From the NCBI GenBank assembly GCA_033964015.1, contig CM066923.1, positions 21,873,739 to 21,937,738 of the forward strand: a stretch of DNA of 64,000 nucleotides, written 5' to 3'. A program made the position numbers and the translations under genes. Shown here in pieces: positions 53,043 through 63,842 of the stretch. Origin of the DNA: Scolanthus callimorphus. Taxonomy: Eukaryota > Cnidaria > Anthozoa > Actiniaria > Edwardsiidae. Position 1 is the stretch's first letter; the number at the start of each line of letters is the position of its first letter. Below the pieces are notes generated by a model. That model was given only the letters and a program-made list of their open reading frames with translations. It had not been told where the DNA came from and searched no databases.

Positions 53043-54011
53043 TCATCGCCTGATACTGGGGGATAAAGGATTGTCAGGCCGCACCTCGTCAAGATATTTC
53101 CGAATGTTCCTCAACTCGATCCCTTGTTGATTTTCCACCTCTATTCCTCCTTGAACGCGTGGTGATCTGCGATTTGCGCAACGGCACTTAAAAGGAGCCT
53201 TGAGAAGCTTGACCAGTGCTTGACGAAACTCTTGGATTCTGAAGACGTACACGATCGGATTGACAAGCCCATTTGTCAGCCGCAAAATGTAAAGCATGAA
53301 GTGCAACCTCGGCAAGTTGGTTTCTTGGCTCACAAAATGATATATGCTGTCCGGTAACCATGCCAACATGGACAGGACAGTCACTAGGAGCAACGTTTTG
53401 GCCAAGTTCTCCCTTTGTGCTGGTCTTGGAAGATGTTGGTTTCGGTTTCTCTTTCTTACTTCGAAAAATATTAGCGTGTATGATATACCGATAACTGTTA
53501 TTCCTAAAAGAGCTTTTGCTGCTCTGAACAGTTCCATTTCTTTTCGAAATCCCAATAACATTATGATAATAGCTTGCAAAAGCGCCTCAGACCAAAGAAC
53601 CACGGACCAAAGTAAGTAGTGACACTTTCTAGACTGCATGTGTCGGAAGGGCCAAAGTGTCGCGAACATTCTCTCCAGCGCTACTAGTGCTAATCCTGAG
53701 ATTGAAACACCGAAACCGAGATGCCAAACGACTTGGCCAATATATCTAATACTATTTTTATAACTTGTATTCGTAAAGACCATGATGCTAGATAATATTG
53801 CAGCCAAACCAGTGAGCAAATCACCGCTGGTGATGCTGATCAAGAAGTACGTGCTTCGTTTTCTCAGGTTCTTGTTAAGTGTAAATGTTACTAGAGTGAG
53901 CGCGTTTGCCACAAATACCAGAACTCCCACAAGCGTGAATATGATATACAAATGTGTAATGTAGGCAGTTACGCGAATGGGGTCAACGATATCGAAAGAG
54001 CTGTTATTCAT
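53043..54011 (-). CDS. Class A GPCR, type A, intact (322 aa)
   Basis: Single exon, ATG at 54,011 (MNNSSFDIVDPIRV). TM2 reads ISITSGDLLTGL, then LERMFATLWP, WLPD, NPIVY, FKCRC. One codon is missing in intracellular loop 3 relative to the sisters (AQRENLAKT against AQREKALAKT), in frame. The tail ends SPSIRR. The two-codon uORF of its sisters is lost here (ATG became TTG). The upstream block with ATTTAAATATG is kept. Confidence 0.92.
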   Translation of the reverse strand: MNNSSFDIVDPIRVTAYITHLYIIFTLVGVLVFVANALTLVTFTLNKNLRKRSTYFLISITSGDLLTGLAAILSSIMVFTNTSYKNSIRYIGQVVWHLGFGVSISGLALVALERMFATLWPFRHMQSRKCHYLLWSVVLWSEALLQAIIIMLLGFRKEMELFRAAKALLGITVIGISYTLIFFEVRKRNRNQHLPRPAQRENLAKTLLLVTVLSMLAWLPDSIYHFVSQETNLPRLHFMLYILRLTNGLVNPIVYVFRIQEFRQALVKLLKAPFKCRCANRRSPRVQGGIEVENQQGIELRNIRKYLDEVRPDNPLSPSIRR

Positions 54012-54903
54012 TTTGTACGTACTTCGCGTCTCGTCCACTAAAGGTTCTTGCTGTTTAGACCAAGGTGTCAATAGCGGTAAAAATGAAGTATAGTCACATT
54101 TAAATATGTTTTTACCACCTGCCAATTTTCTTGAAATTACATATTACCTTCATTCCCAAAAATCTTTTTTTTTTATTTCAGGAGAAAAAGCCATTTCATA
54201 GTCGAGGTTTTGATAACTTTGTCATATTGCTTGGGCGCCAGTAGAGTGCGAGTATGAGTGAATTTTTATGAACGGCTCTAAATAAATCGAGGTGTTGATT
54301 CCATTCGAGATCCCATAGTGAACAACCTATATACAATTGAGATATTTCCCCATTCTAACGGCCCCCTATCATAGCAAAGATCATTGCCATTGGCTATATG
54401 GTTAAGCGTTTGCCACACGTTCTAGGAAGTGTTAAAACATCCTCAATCTGCCTCATGTCCAGGGCTGTCTCTGTGAATTGTATCCCTACAAACTTTCTTT
54501 CCCTACATTTTCTGTATATGTATTCGTAAGGCTTCTAAATGAACAAGAATACAGATGGCAAATAAAGGGTGTCCGTCAGATCCGTAATTTCCTTTCTCAA
54601 TGTAAACTCTTTACAACTTGCGCATTTGCAACTGGTGCACTGCTCGATTATCATACATGGAGATGAAACCAATCTTTTTTTACAATGTGCAGTACTTTAG
54701 TTTTCATTTAAAAAAGTATTATTAAAAAAGTATTGCAGGATGCCTTCTTCTTTGCCTAACATCTGGTGATTTGGCCAGCTTTTTCATCAAATTGAATATC
54801 AAAATGATTTTCCATTATGGCTCTTTTTAGCTCCTGTAGTCTCGTGAAGGCTTAGGCATATGAATCTCTCCACCGCGCGGTAACGCGGAAACAAATCTGA
54901 ATG

Positions 54904-54974
54904 TCTCTAGATGGGTTTTGATCCCACGATCTTCTGTTCACTAGTCAGACGCTCTACCATTGAGCTACCAGATA
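54904..54974 (-). repeat. tRNA-Thr-like sequence, unit 3
   Basis: Same element; the 5' acceptor strand has mutated (ccagata on the + strand), weakening the stem. Confidence 0.55.
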
Positions 54975-55358
54975 CACCATGGTCTCACAAGGCCGTTGAC
55001 ACAATAACTGGCCATTTCGGTGAACCCATAAATTCTAGAATTACCCAGGCGCCCATTTCTGATAACGCAAACATAAACTGTAGAGAATCAAGGCAAACGC
55101 GTGTGTAATACTAAGAATAAGAGATTATGTTAAGGCATTTTCAACTACTGTGCTTGTGTAATTTTCGGGGGCGAGGCTGAAAAATTATGTTTTTCAACGC
55201 CTGATACTGGGGGATACTGGATTGTCAGACCGCACCTCGTCAAGATATTTCCGAACGTTCCTCAACTCGATCCCTTGTTGATTTCCCACCTCTATTCCGC
55301 CTCGGACGCATGGTGTTCTGCGATTTGCGTAACGACACTTAAAAGGAACCTTGAGAAG

Positions 55359-56159
55359 CTAGACAAGTGCTTGACGAAACTCTTGGATTCTGAAGACGTA
55401 CACGATCGGATTGACGAGCCCATTTGTCAAACGCAAAACGAAAAGCATGAAGTGCAACCTTGGCAAGCTGGTGTTCGGGCTTGCAAAATGATAGATGCTA
55501 TCCGGTAACCATGCCAACATGGACAGGACAGTCACCAGGAGCAGTGTTCTGGCCAAGGCTTTCTCCCTTTGTGCTGGTCTTGGAAGATGCTGGTTTCGGT
55601 TTCTCTTTCTTACTTCGAAAAATATTAGCGCGTATGACATTGCGATTACTGTTATCCCTAAAAGATGTATCGCTGCTCTTAATAGATTCATTTCTTTTGG
55701 TAATCCCAATAACATTGTAATAGCTTGCAAAAGCGCCTGAATCCAAAGAACCACGGACCAAAGTATATAGTGACACTTTCTAGACTGCATGTGTCTGAGA
55801 GGCCAAAGTGTCGCGAACATTCTCTCCAGCGCTACTAGCGCTAATCCGGAGATTGCAACAGCGAAACCGATATCCCAAACGAAAAGGCCAATATACATAA
55901 TAGTTCCATAACCTGTATTCGTAAAGAACACGATACAAGATATTATAGCAGCCAAGCCAGCGAGCAAATCACCGCCGGTGATGCTGATCAAGAAGTACGT
56001 GCTTCGTTTTCTCATGTTCTTGTTAAATGAAAATGTTACTAGAGTCAGCGCGTTTGCCAGAAATACCAGAACTCCCACAAGCGTGAATATGATATACAAG
56101 TGTGTTATGTAGGCAGTTACGCGAATGGAGTCAACGATATTGAAGGAGCTCTTATTCAT
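55359..56159 (-). CDS. Class A GPCR, type A, truncated at helix 8 by nonsense codon
   Basis: ATG at 56,159 (MNKSSFNIVDSIRV). All seven helices are open, with LERMFATLWP, WLPD and NPIVY. The frame stops after EFRQALV, where the sisters have AAG (Lys); here the codon is TAG. The remaining helix 8, FKCRY-type and C-terminal codons still follow in frame to about 55,197. The product (266 aa) would lack helix 8, the palmitoylation site and the tail. Either a recent pseudogene or a tail-less receptor. Confidence 0.87.
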   Translation of the reverse strand: MNKSSFNIVDSIRVTAYITHLYIIFTLVGVLVFLANALTLVTFSFNKNMRKRSTYFLISITGGDLLAGLAAIISCIVFFTNTGYGTIMYIGLFVWDIGFAVAISGLALVALERMFATLWPLRHMQSRKCHYILWSVVLWIQALLQAITMLLGLPKEMNLLRAAIHLLGITVIAMSYALIFFEVRKRNRNQHLPRPAQREKALARTLLLVTVLSMLAWLPDSIYHFASPNTSLPRLHFMLFVLRLTNGLVNPIVYVFRIQEFRQALV

Positions 56160-57037
56160 TTTGTACGTCCTTCTCTTTTCGTCAACTAGAGGGTCTTGCT
56201 GGTTTGACCACGACGTCAATAGCAGTAGAAAAAATAGTCACATTTAAATATGGCTTTACCACCCGCCCATTTTCTTGAAATTACATATTACCTTCAGACC
56301 CCCAAATCTGTTTCATAATTTCACGAGAAAAAGCCATTTAACTGTGGAGTTTTTGATTATTTTGGCATTTTGCTTGTGCGCCATTAGAGTGCCAGTAGGA
56401 GTGAATTGGACGGCTCTAAAGCAATCGAGTTGTTAACCCCATTTGAGAACCCACAGTGAACAATGGAGAAGAGACCCCTACCTATATACAATAGAAATAT
56501 TCCCTCATTTTAACGGCCCCTGTCATAGCAAAGATCAATGACGTTGGCCATATCGTTAAGCGTTTGTCAAACGTTCTAGAAAGTGTTAAAACATCCTCAA
56601 TCTGCCTCAAGTCTAGGGCTGTTCTTGTGAGTTCTATCCCTACAAACTTTATTTCCCTACATTTTCTGTATATTCATTCGTAAGGCTCCTAAATAAACAA
56701 GAATGAAGATGCCGGATAACGGGTGTCCATCAGATCCGTGATTTCCTTTCTCAATGATCTACAACTTGCGCATTTGCAACTGGTGCACTTCTCGATTATC
56801 ATTAGTGGAAATGAAACCAATATTTTTTATCATGTGCTTTACTTTAGTCTTCATGTAAAAATGTGTTATATCTTGTAGGATGCTTTCTGCTTTGTCTAAC
56901 GTCTGGTGGTTTGGTCAACCTTTTCATCAAATTATAAATCAAAATGAATTTTCATGATGGCTCTTTTTACCTCCTGTAGTTTCGCTAAGGCTTCAAGATA
57001 TGAATGTCTCCACCTTGCGGTATCTCGGAAATCTGAG

Positions 57038-57108
57038 TCTCTAGATGGGTTTTGATCCCACGACCTTCTGTTCACTACTCAGACGCTCTACCACTGAGCT
57101 ACCAGAGA
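57038..57108 (-). repeat. tRNA-Thr-like sequence, unit 4
   Basis: Same element, with the anticodon loop altered (cactactc on the + strand instead of cactagtc). Confidence 0.55.
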
Positions 57109-57319
57109 AACCCTGGGCTCACAAGGCCGGTGACACGAAAGTGATCATTTCGGGAAAGCCATACATTCTAGAATTCGCCAGGCGCCCATTTCTGGTAACG
57201 CAAACATAAACTGTAGATAATCAAGGCAAGCGCGTGTTTAATACTAAGAATTAAAGATATCTTTAGGCTTTTTCAAATATGGTGCATGTGCAATTTTCGG
57301 GGGTGAGGCTGTAAAATTG

Positions 57320-58287
57320 TTTTCATCGCCTGATACTGGATTGTCAGGCCGCACCTCATCAAGATATTTCCGAATGTTCCTCAACTCGATCCTTGTTGAT
57401 TTTCCACCTCTATTCCTCCTTGAACGCGTGGTGATCTGCGGTTTACGTAACGGCACTTAAAAGGAGCCTTGAGAAGCTTGACCAGTGCTTGACGAAACTC
57501 TTGGATTCTGAAGACATACACGATCGGATTGACAAGCCCATTTGTTAGCCGAAGCACTTGAAGGATCAGGTGGAAATCAGGTAGTGTGCCTTCTGGGTTC
57601 GCGAAGTGATATATGCTGTCCGGTAGCCATGCCAACGTGGACAGGACAGTCACTAGGAGCAAAGTTTTGGCCAATGCTTTCTCTCCTTGTGCTGGTCTTG
57701 GAAGATGTTGGTTTCGGTTTCTCTTTCTTACTTCGAGAAATATTAGCGTGTATGATATACCGATAAACTGTTATCCCTAAAAGAGCTTTTGCTCCTCTGA
57801 AGAGTTCCATTTCTTTTGCAAATCCCAATAACATTATGGTAATTGCTTGCAAAAGCGCCTCAGACCAAAGAACCACGGACCATAGTAGGTAGTGACACTT
57901 TCTAGACTGCATGTGTCTCAAGGGCCAAAGTGTCGCGAACATTCTCTCAAGCGCTACTAGTGCTAATCCGGAGATTGAAACACTGAAACCGAGATGCCAA
58001 ACGACTAGACCAATATATCTAATACTATTTTCATAACTTGTATTCGTAAAGACCATGATGCTAGATAATATTGCAGTCAAGCCAGTGAGCAAGTCACCGA
58101 TGGTGATGCTGATCAAGAAGTACGTGCTTCGTTTTCTCAGGTTCTTGTTAAATGAAAATGTTACTAGAGTCAGCGCGTTTGCCAGAAATACCAGAACTCC
58201 CACAAGCGTGTATATGATATGCAAATATGAAATGTAGGCAGTTACGTGAATGTGGTCGGCAACGATATGCAAGGAGCTGTTATTCAT
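57320..58287 (-). pseudogene. Type-A GPCR, two frameshifts
   Basis: ATG at 58,287 (MNNSSLHIVADHIHV). It is open through TM1-TM5; near 57,765 one extra A (gataaactg against gataactg in the sisters) shifts the frame. TM6-TM7 continue in another frame from MAKTLLLVTVLST. Near 57,390 one C is missing and shifts the tail. TM6-TM7 carry a divergent tract (ANPEGTLPDFHLILQVLRL) unlike any other copy here. Confidence 0.87.
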
Positions 58288-59159
58288 TTTGTACGTACTT
58301 TTCTTCTCGTCCACTAGAGGTTCTTTCCGGTTAGACCATAGCGTCAATACCGGTAAAAATGAAGTATAGTCAAATTTAAATATGTTTTACCACCTGCCTA
58401 TTTTCTTGAAATTACATATTGCCTTTAGACCCCCAAATGTTTTTTATAATTTCTCGAGAAAAAGCCATTTCATTGTGGAGGTTTTGATTATTTGGCATTT
58501 TGCTTGGGCGCCAGTAAAGTGCGAGTAGGAGTGAATTGGACGGCTCTAAAGAAATTGAGTTGTTAACCCCATTTGAGAACCCACAGTGAACAAAGGACTA
58601 GAGACCCCTACCCATATACAATAGAAATATTCCCTCATTTTAACGGCCCCTGTCGTAGCAAAGATCAATGGCGTTGGCCATATGGTTAAGCGTTTGTCAA
58701 ACGTTCTAGGAAGTGTTAAAACATCCTCAATCTGCCTCAAGTCTAGGGCTGTTCTTGTGAGTTCTATCCCTACAAACTTTATTTCCCTACATTTTCTGTA
58801 TATGTATTCGTAAGGCTTCTAAATGAACAAGAATACAGATGGCGAATAAAGAGTGTCCGTCAGATCCGTGATTTCCTTTCTCAATGAACTCTCTGCAACT
58901 TGCGCATTTGCAAGTGGTGCACTTCTCGATTATCATAAATGAAGATGAAACCAATATTTTACAATGTGCTGTACTTTAGTTTTCATATAATAAAGTGTCA
59001 TTCCTTGCAGGATGATTTCTTCTTTGTCTAACATCTGGTGATTTGGTCAGCTTTTTCATCAAATTGATTTTCCATGATCTCTTTTTACCTCCTGTAGTCT
59101 CGCTAAGGCTCAGAGATATGAATGTCTCCACCGCGCAGTAACGCGGAAACAAATCTGAG

Positions 59160-59230
59160 TCTCTAGTTGGGTTTTGATCCCACGACCTTCTGTACTCTAG
59201 TCAGACGCTCTACCACTGAGCTACCAGAGA
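59160..59230 (-). repeat. tRNA-Thr-like sequence, unit 5
   Basis: Same element, next to the inversion-split receptor; the anticodon stem region is altered (gtactctag). Confidence 0.55.
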
Positions 59231-59247
59231 CCACATGGTCTCACAAG

Positions 59248-59420
59248 TAGTCCAGTAAATGAAAAAATATTTTTACTAAAGGTTGGACAAACATGATAAC
59301 AAAGGTTTCTCACCAGGAATATGGTTACTAGTGGCCCGTTAGTACATAAAAAAAAGTCCACCCGAATCCTCCCATGGCAACTTCCTTTTTTCGAGTTTTG
59401 AAAATTCCTCATTTTCATGA
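59248..59420 (+). repeat. Direct repeat flanking the inverted GPCR half, left copy
   Basis: A segment starting agtccagtaaatgaa and including gtttctcaccaggaa and agtccacccgaatcct recurs in the same orientation at 60,682-60,836. The two copies bracket the inverted segment. Confidence 0.75.
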
Positions 59421-59907
59421 AATCTAATAGTCCAGTCATTTTAGGCCGAAAAAGAGCTCAAAATGAAACAAGGTTTTTCTTCTTAATATTGTTCCTGACA
59501 CTCTCTAGTATCACAGGAAGAAAAATCAGCAAAAATCAGATCATGCGAAAAGTAAAAATTACCGAGTTCCTTTGGCAGCTTGTTTTAACCTTTGTTGTTC
59601 GCAGCACTTAACTATTTTTCCACTGTTTCTGAGAATGATGAGTGTAGCGCCGGCCCGGCTAATCTCTGAATGTTTCTGACTTCCAAGAATGATCATTTCA
59701 CTTTATTTAGTAACTCCTTGGCAATAAAAATTGCTTCAGAAGACATTTTCTGGTATTTACGGAACTCATATTTTCAAATCCCGTACGAAGTCTATATTGA
59801 CAACGTGAAATCGCGTAAAAAAATCGAAACTAAATGCCAAAAAGCTAGATATTTATTTGTGTCGTGGCTAGCGATTTATAAATCAAGTCTGTGAATCAAA
59901 CCATGGC

Positions 59908-60474
59908 CCCTGGTTCTTTGGTTTCAGGCGCTTTTGCAATCTATTACCAGAATGTTACTGGGATTACCAAAAGAAATGGAACTGTTCAGAGCAGCCATAG
60001 CTCTTTTAGGGATAACAGTAATCGGTATATCATACACGCTAATATTTTTCGAAGTAAGAAAGAGAAACCGAAACCAACATCTTCCAAGACCAGCACAAAG
60101 GGAGAAAGCCTTGGCCAAAACATTGCTCCTAGTGACTGTCCTGTCCATGTTGGCATGGTTAACGGACAGCATATATCATTTTGTAAACCTGAAAACCAGC
60201 TTGCCAAGGTTGCACTTCATGCTTTTCGTTTTGCGTCTGACAAATGGGCTCGTCAATCCGATCGTGTACGTTTTCAGAATCCAAGAGTTTCGTCAAGCAC
60301 TCAGTCAAGCTTCTCAAGGCTCTTTTTAAGTGCCCTTGCGCAAATCACAGATCACCACGAGTCCAAGGCGGAATAGAGATGGAAAATCAACAAGGGATCG
60401 AGTTGAGGAACGTTCGGAAATATCTTGACGAGGTGCGGTCTGACAATCCAGTATCCCCCAGTATCAGGCGTTGA
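59908..60474 (+). pseudogene. Type-A GPCR, 3' half of an inversion-split gene (inverted)
   Basis: On the + strand the match begins at VLWFQALLQSITRMLLG in TM4, exactly where the 5' half stops, and runs through TM5, TM6 and NPIVY. One frameshift lies near 60,290-60,310 (...FRQALSQASQ against SVKLLKALFK), then the tail ends SPSIRR. The normal downstream flank follows it, also inverted. Confidence 0.87.
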
Positions 60475-60681
60475 AAAACATAATTTTTCAGCCTCGCCCC
60501 CGAAAATTGCACAAGCACAATAGTTGAAAATGCCTTAGCATAATCTCTAATTTTTAGTATTACACATGCGCTTGTCTTGATTCTCTACAGTTTATGTTTG
60601 CGTTCCCTGAAATGGGCGCCTGGTGAATTCTAGAATTTATGGGTTTCCCAAAATGGTCACTTTCGTGTAACCGGCCTTTAG

Positions 60682-60836
60682 TCCAGTAAATGAATGAAAA
60701 GGTTGGACAAAAATGATAACAAAGGTTTCTCACCAGGAACATGTTTACTAGTGTTCCGTTAGTACATAAGAAAAAGTCCACCCGAATCCTTTAATGGCAA
60801 CTTCCTTATTTTGAGTTTTGAAAATTCCTCATTGTT
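60682..60836 (+). repeat. Direct repeat flanking the inverted GPCR half, right copy
   Basis: Second copy of the 59.25 kb segment, lying between the inverted 3' half of the receptor and its 5' half. Confidence 0.75.
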
Positions 60837-60928
60837 ACCGCCATTGTTATTCATGAGTTTGCCAGCACTTGAGAACCAGAAGGTATTCTATAATGTGTAT
60901 ATTAAAAATACTTCCATATTCTCTGCCC

Positions 60929-61306
60929 CACGGACCATAGTAAGTAGTGACACTTTCTAGACTGCATGTGTCTCAAGGGCCAGAGTGTCGCGAACATTCT
61001 CTCCAACGCTACCAGTGCTAATCCGGAGATTGAAACACCGAAACCGAGATGCCAAACGAATCGATTAATATATCTAATACTAGATAATATTGTAGCCAAA
61101 CCAGTGAGCAAATCACCGCCAGTGATGCTGATCAAGAAGTACGTGCTTCGTTTTCTCAGGTTCTTGTTAATTGAAAATGTTACTAGAGTGAGCGCGTTTG
61201 CCACAAATACCAGAACTCCCACAAGCGTGTATATGATATGCAAATATGATATGTAGGCAGTTACGTGAATGTGGTTGGCAACGATATCCAAGGAGCTGTT
61301 ATTCAT
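60929..61306 (-). pseudogene. Type-A GPCR, 5' half of an inversion-split gene
   Basis: ATG at 61,306 (MNNSSLDIVANHIHV). TM1-TM3 and LERMFATLWP are present, with a short deletion in the TM2-TM3 loop (ILSSIRYINRF). The coding match stops inside TM4 at HYLLWSV. The missing 3' half lies 0.5-1 kb away on the opposite strand. Confidence 0.87.
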
Positions 61307-61706
61307 TTTGTACGTACTTCTCTTCTCGTCCACTAGAGGTTCTTTCTGGTTAGACCATGGCGTCAATAGCGGTAAAAATAAAGTATAGTCACATTTAAAT
61401 ATCTTTTTGCCACCTGCCAATGTTCTTGAAATTACATATTTCCTTCAGACCCCCAGATTTTTTTATAATTTCACGAGAAAAAGCCATTTCATTGTGGAGG
61501 TTTTGATTATTTTGGCATTTTGCTTGGGCGTCAGTAGAGTGCAAGTAGGAGTGAATTGGACGGCTCTAAAGAAATCGAGGAGAACCTCATTCGACAATCC
61601 ATAGTGAACAAAGGAGTAGAGACCCCAACCTATATACAATAGAAATATTTCCTCATTCTAACGGCCCCCTGTCATAGCAAGGATCATTGGCATTGACCAT
61701 ATGGTT

Positions 61707-62110
61707 AAAGACTGTCACTCAAGGCAGAACTCAACCACATTCCATCAAAATGATCCATTATCCAAAGGAAAAGTAGCGAAAGTGGCGGTGAAAATTTTAT
61801 TGCATTTTGCATATATCCGATTGGCGGTTTTTTGGTTCAACTATGCGCGATGCACCTTGGGGGAGAAGATCTTGTCTTTGTTCTTCTTTTGTCGTCACTG
61901 GAACCATTGTTGTTACGTCACTGGAACCATTGTTCATCCCACAAGATGCCGCTCGCATAGTTGAACGAAAAACCGTCAATCGGAAATATTCAAAAATCAA
62001 TAAAATATTCATGGCGCGTGCAAAACACATTTTTTTTTTCTACTGTTCTATTGGATAATGGATCTTTTTGATGAAATGTGATTGATTTCTGCCTTTAGTG
62101 GCACTTTAAG
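61707..62110. repeat. MITE-like element, copy 2 (GPCR array)
   Basis: Same element and same position within the receptor repeat unit as copy 1. It contains a short direct duplication of 'gtcactggaaccattgtt' not present in copy 1. Confidence 0.75.
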
Positions 62111-62581
62111 CATTTACCAAACGTTCTATGGAGTGTTAAAACATCCTCAATCTGCCTCAAGTCCAGGGCTGTCTCTGTGAATTCTATCCCTACAAACTTT
62201 ATTTCCCTACATTTTCTGTATATGTATTCGTAAGGCACCTAAATAAACAAGAATACAGATGGCAAATAAAGAGTGTCCGTCAGATCCGTGATTTCCTTTC
62301 TCAATTAACTCTTTACAACTTGCGCATTTGCAACTGGTGCACGTCTCGATTATCATAAATGAAGATGAAACCAATATTTTACAATGTGCTGTACTTTAGT
62401 TTCCATATAAAAAAGTGTCATTCCTTGCAGGATGATTTCTTCTTTGTCTAACATCTGGAGATTTGGTCAGCTTTTTCATCAAATTGATTTTCCATGATGT
62501 CTCTTTTTACCTCCTGTAGTCTCGCTAAGGCTCAGACATATGAATGTCTCCACCGCAAGGTAACGCGGAAACAAATCTGAG

Positions 62582-62652
62582 TCTCTAGATGGGTTTTGAT
62601 CCCGCGACCTTCTGTTTACTAGTCAGACGCTCTACCACTGAGCTACCAGAGA
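62582..62652 (-). repeat. tRNA-Thr-like sequence, unit 6
   Basis: The best preserved copy: the anticodon segment CTGACTAGTAAACAG is close to tRNA-Thr(AGT), the T stem is GCGGG/CCCAT, and the T loop is ATCAAAA. Confidence 0.6.
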
Positions 62653-62870
62653 CCCATGGTCTCACAAGTCCGTTGACACAATAACTGGCCATTTCGGAGA
62701 AAACATAAATTCTACAATTCCCCAAGCGCCCATTTCTGGTAACGCAAACATAAACTGTAGAGAATCAAGGCAAACGCGTGTGTAATACTAAGAATAAGAG
62801 ATTATGCTAAGGCATTTTCAACTATTGTGCCTGTGCAATTTTCGGGGCCTAGGCTGAAAAATTATGTTTT

Positions 62871-63842
62871 TCAACGCCTGATACTGGGGGATACTGGATT
62901 GTCAGGCCGCACCTCGTCAAGATATTTCCGAACGTTCCTCAACTCGATCCCTTGTTGATTTTCCACCTCTATTCCACCTTGGACTCGTGGTGATCTGCGA
63001 TTTGCGTAACGACACTTAAAAGGAGCCTTGAGAAGCTTGACCAGTGCTTGACGAAACTCTTGGATTCTAAAAACATACACGATCGGATTGACAAGCCCAT
63101 TTGTCAGACGCAAAATGTAAAACATAAAATGCAACCTCGGCAAGTTGTCTTCTGGGCTCACAAAATGATATATGCTGTCCGGTAACCATGCCAACATGGA
63201 CAGGACTGTCACTAGGAGCAATGTTTTGGCCAAGGCTTTCTCCCTTTGTGCTGGTCTTGGAAGATGTTGGTTTCGGTTTCTCTTTCTTACTTTGAAAAAT
63301 ATTAGCGTGTATGATGTACCGATAACTTTTATCCCTAAAAGAGCTATCACTGCTCTCAACAGTTGCATTTCTTTTGGAAATCCCAATAACATTCTGGTAA
63401 TAACTTGCAAAAGCGCCTGAAACCAAAGAACCACGGACCAAAGTAAGTAGTGACACTTTCTAGACTGCATGTGTCTCAAGGGCCAAAGTGTCGCGAACAT
63501 TCTCTCCAGCGCTACTAGTGCTAATCCGGAGATTGAAACAGCGAAACCGAGATCCCAAACGAAAAGGCCAATATACATAATACTAGTTCCATAACCTGTA
63601 TTCGTAAAGAACATGATACAAGATATTATTGCAGCCAAGCCAGCGAGCAAATCACCGCCGGTGATGCTGATCAAGACGTATGTGCTTCGTTTTCTCAGGT
63701 TCTTGTTAAATGAAAATGTTACTAGAGTCAGCGCGTTTGCCACAAATACCAGAACTCCCACAAGTGTGAATATGATATACAAATGTGATATGTATAGGTC
63801 AGAAATGGGGTCGGCAACGATATCGAAGGAGCTTTTGTTCAT
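62871..63842 (-). CDS. Class A GPCR, type A, intact (323 aa)
   Basis: Single exon, ATG at 63,842 (MNKSSFDIVADPIS). Seven helices with LISITGGDLLAGL in TM2, LERMFATLWP, WLPD in TM6, NPIVY in TM7, FKCRY, and a tail ending SPSIRR. No TM3/ECL2 disulfide cysteines. It is the intact sister of the 50.5 kb pseudogene (same TM2-TM3 loop, NTGYGTSIMYIGLFVWD). The shared upstream block of the array breaks off about 80 bp upstream, near 63,920, so its promoter context differs from the others. Confidence 0.93.
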   Translation of the reverse strand: MNKSSFDIVADPISDLYISHLYIIFTLVGVLVFVANALTLVTFSFNKNLRKRSTYVLISITGGDLLAGLAAIISCIMFFTNTGYGTSIMYIGLFVWDLGFAVSISGLALVALERMFATLWPLRHMQSRKCHYLLWSVVLWFQALLQVITRMLLGFPKEMQLLRAVIALLGIKVIGTSYTLIFFKVRKRNRNQHLPRPAQREKALAKTLLLVTVLSMLAWLPDSIYHFVSPEDNLPRLHFMFYILRLTNGLVNPIVYVFRIQEFRQALVKLLKAPFKCRYANRRSPRVQGGIEVENQQGIELRNVRKYLDEVRPDNPVSPSIRR

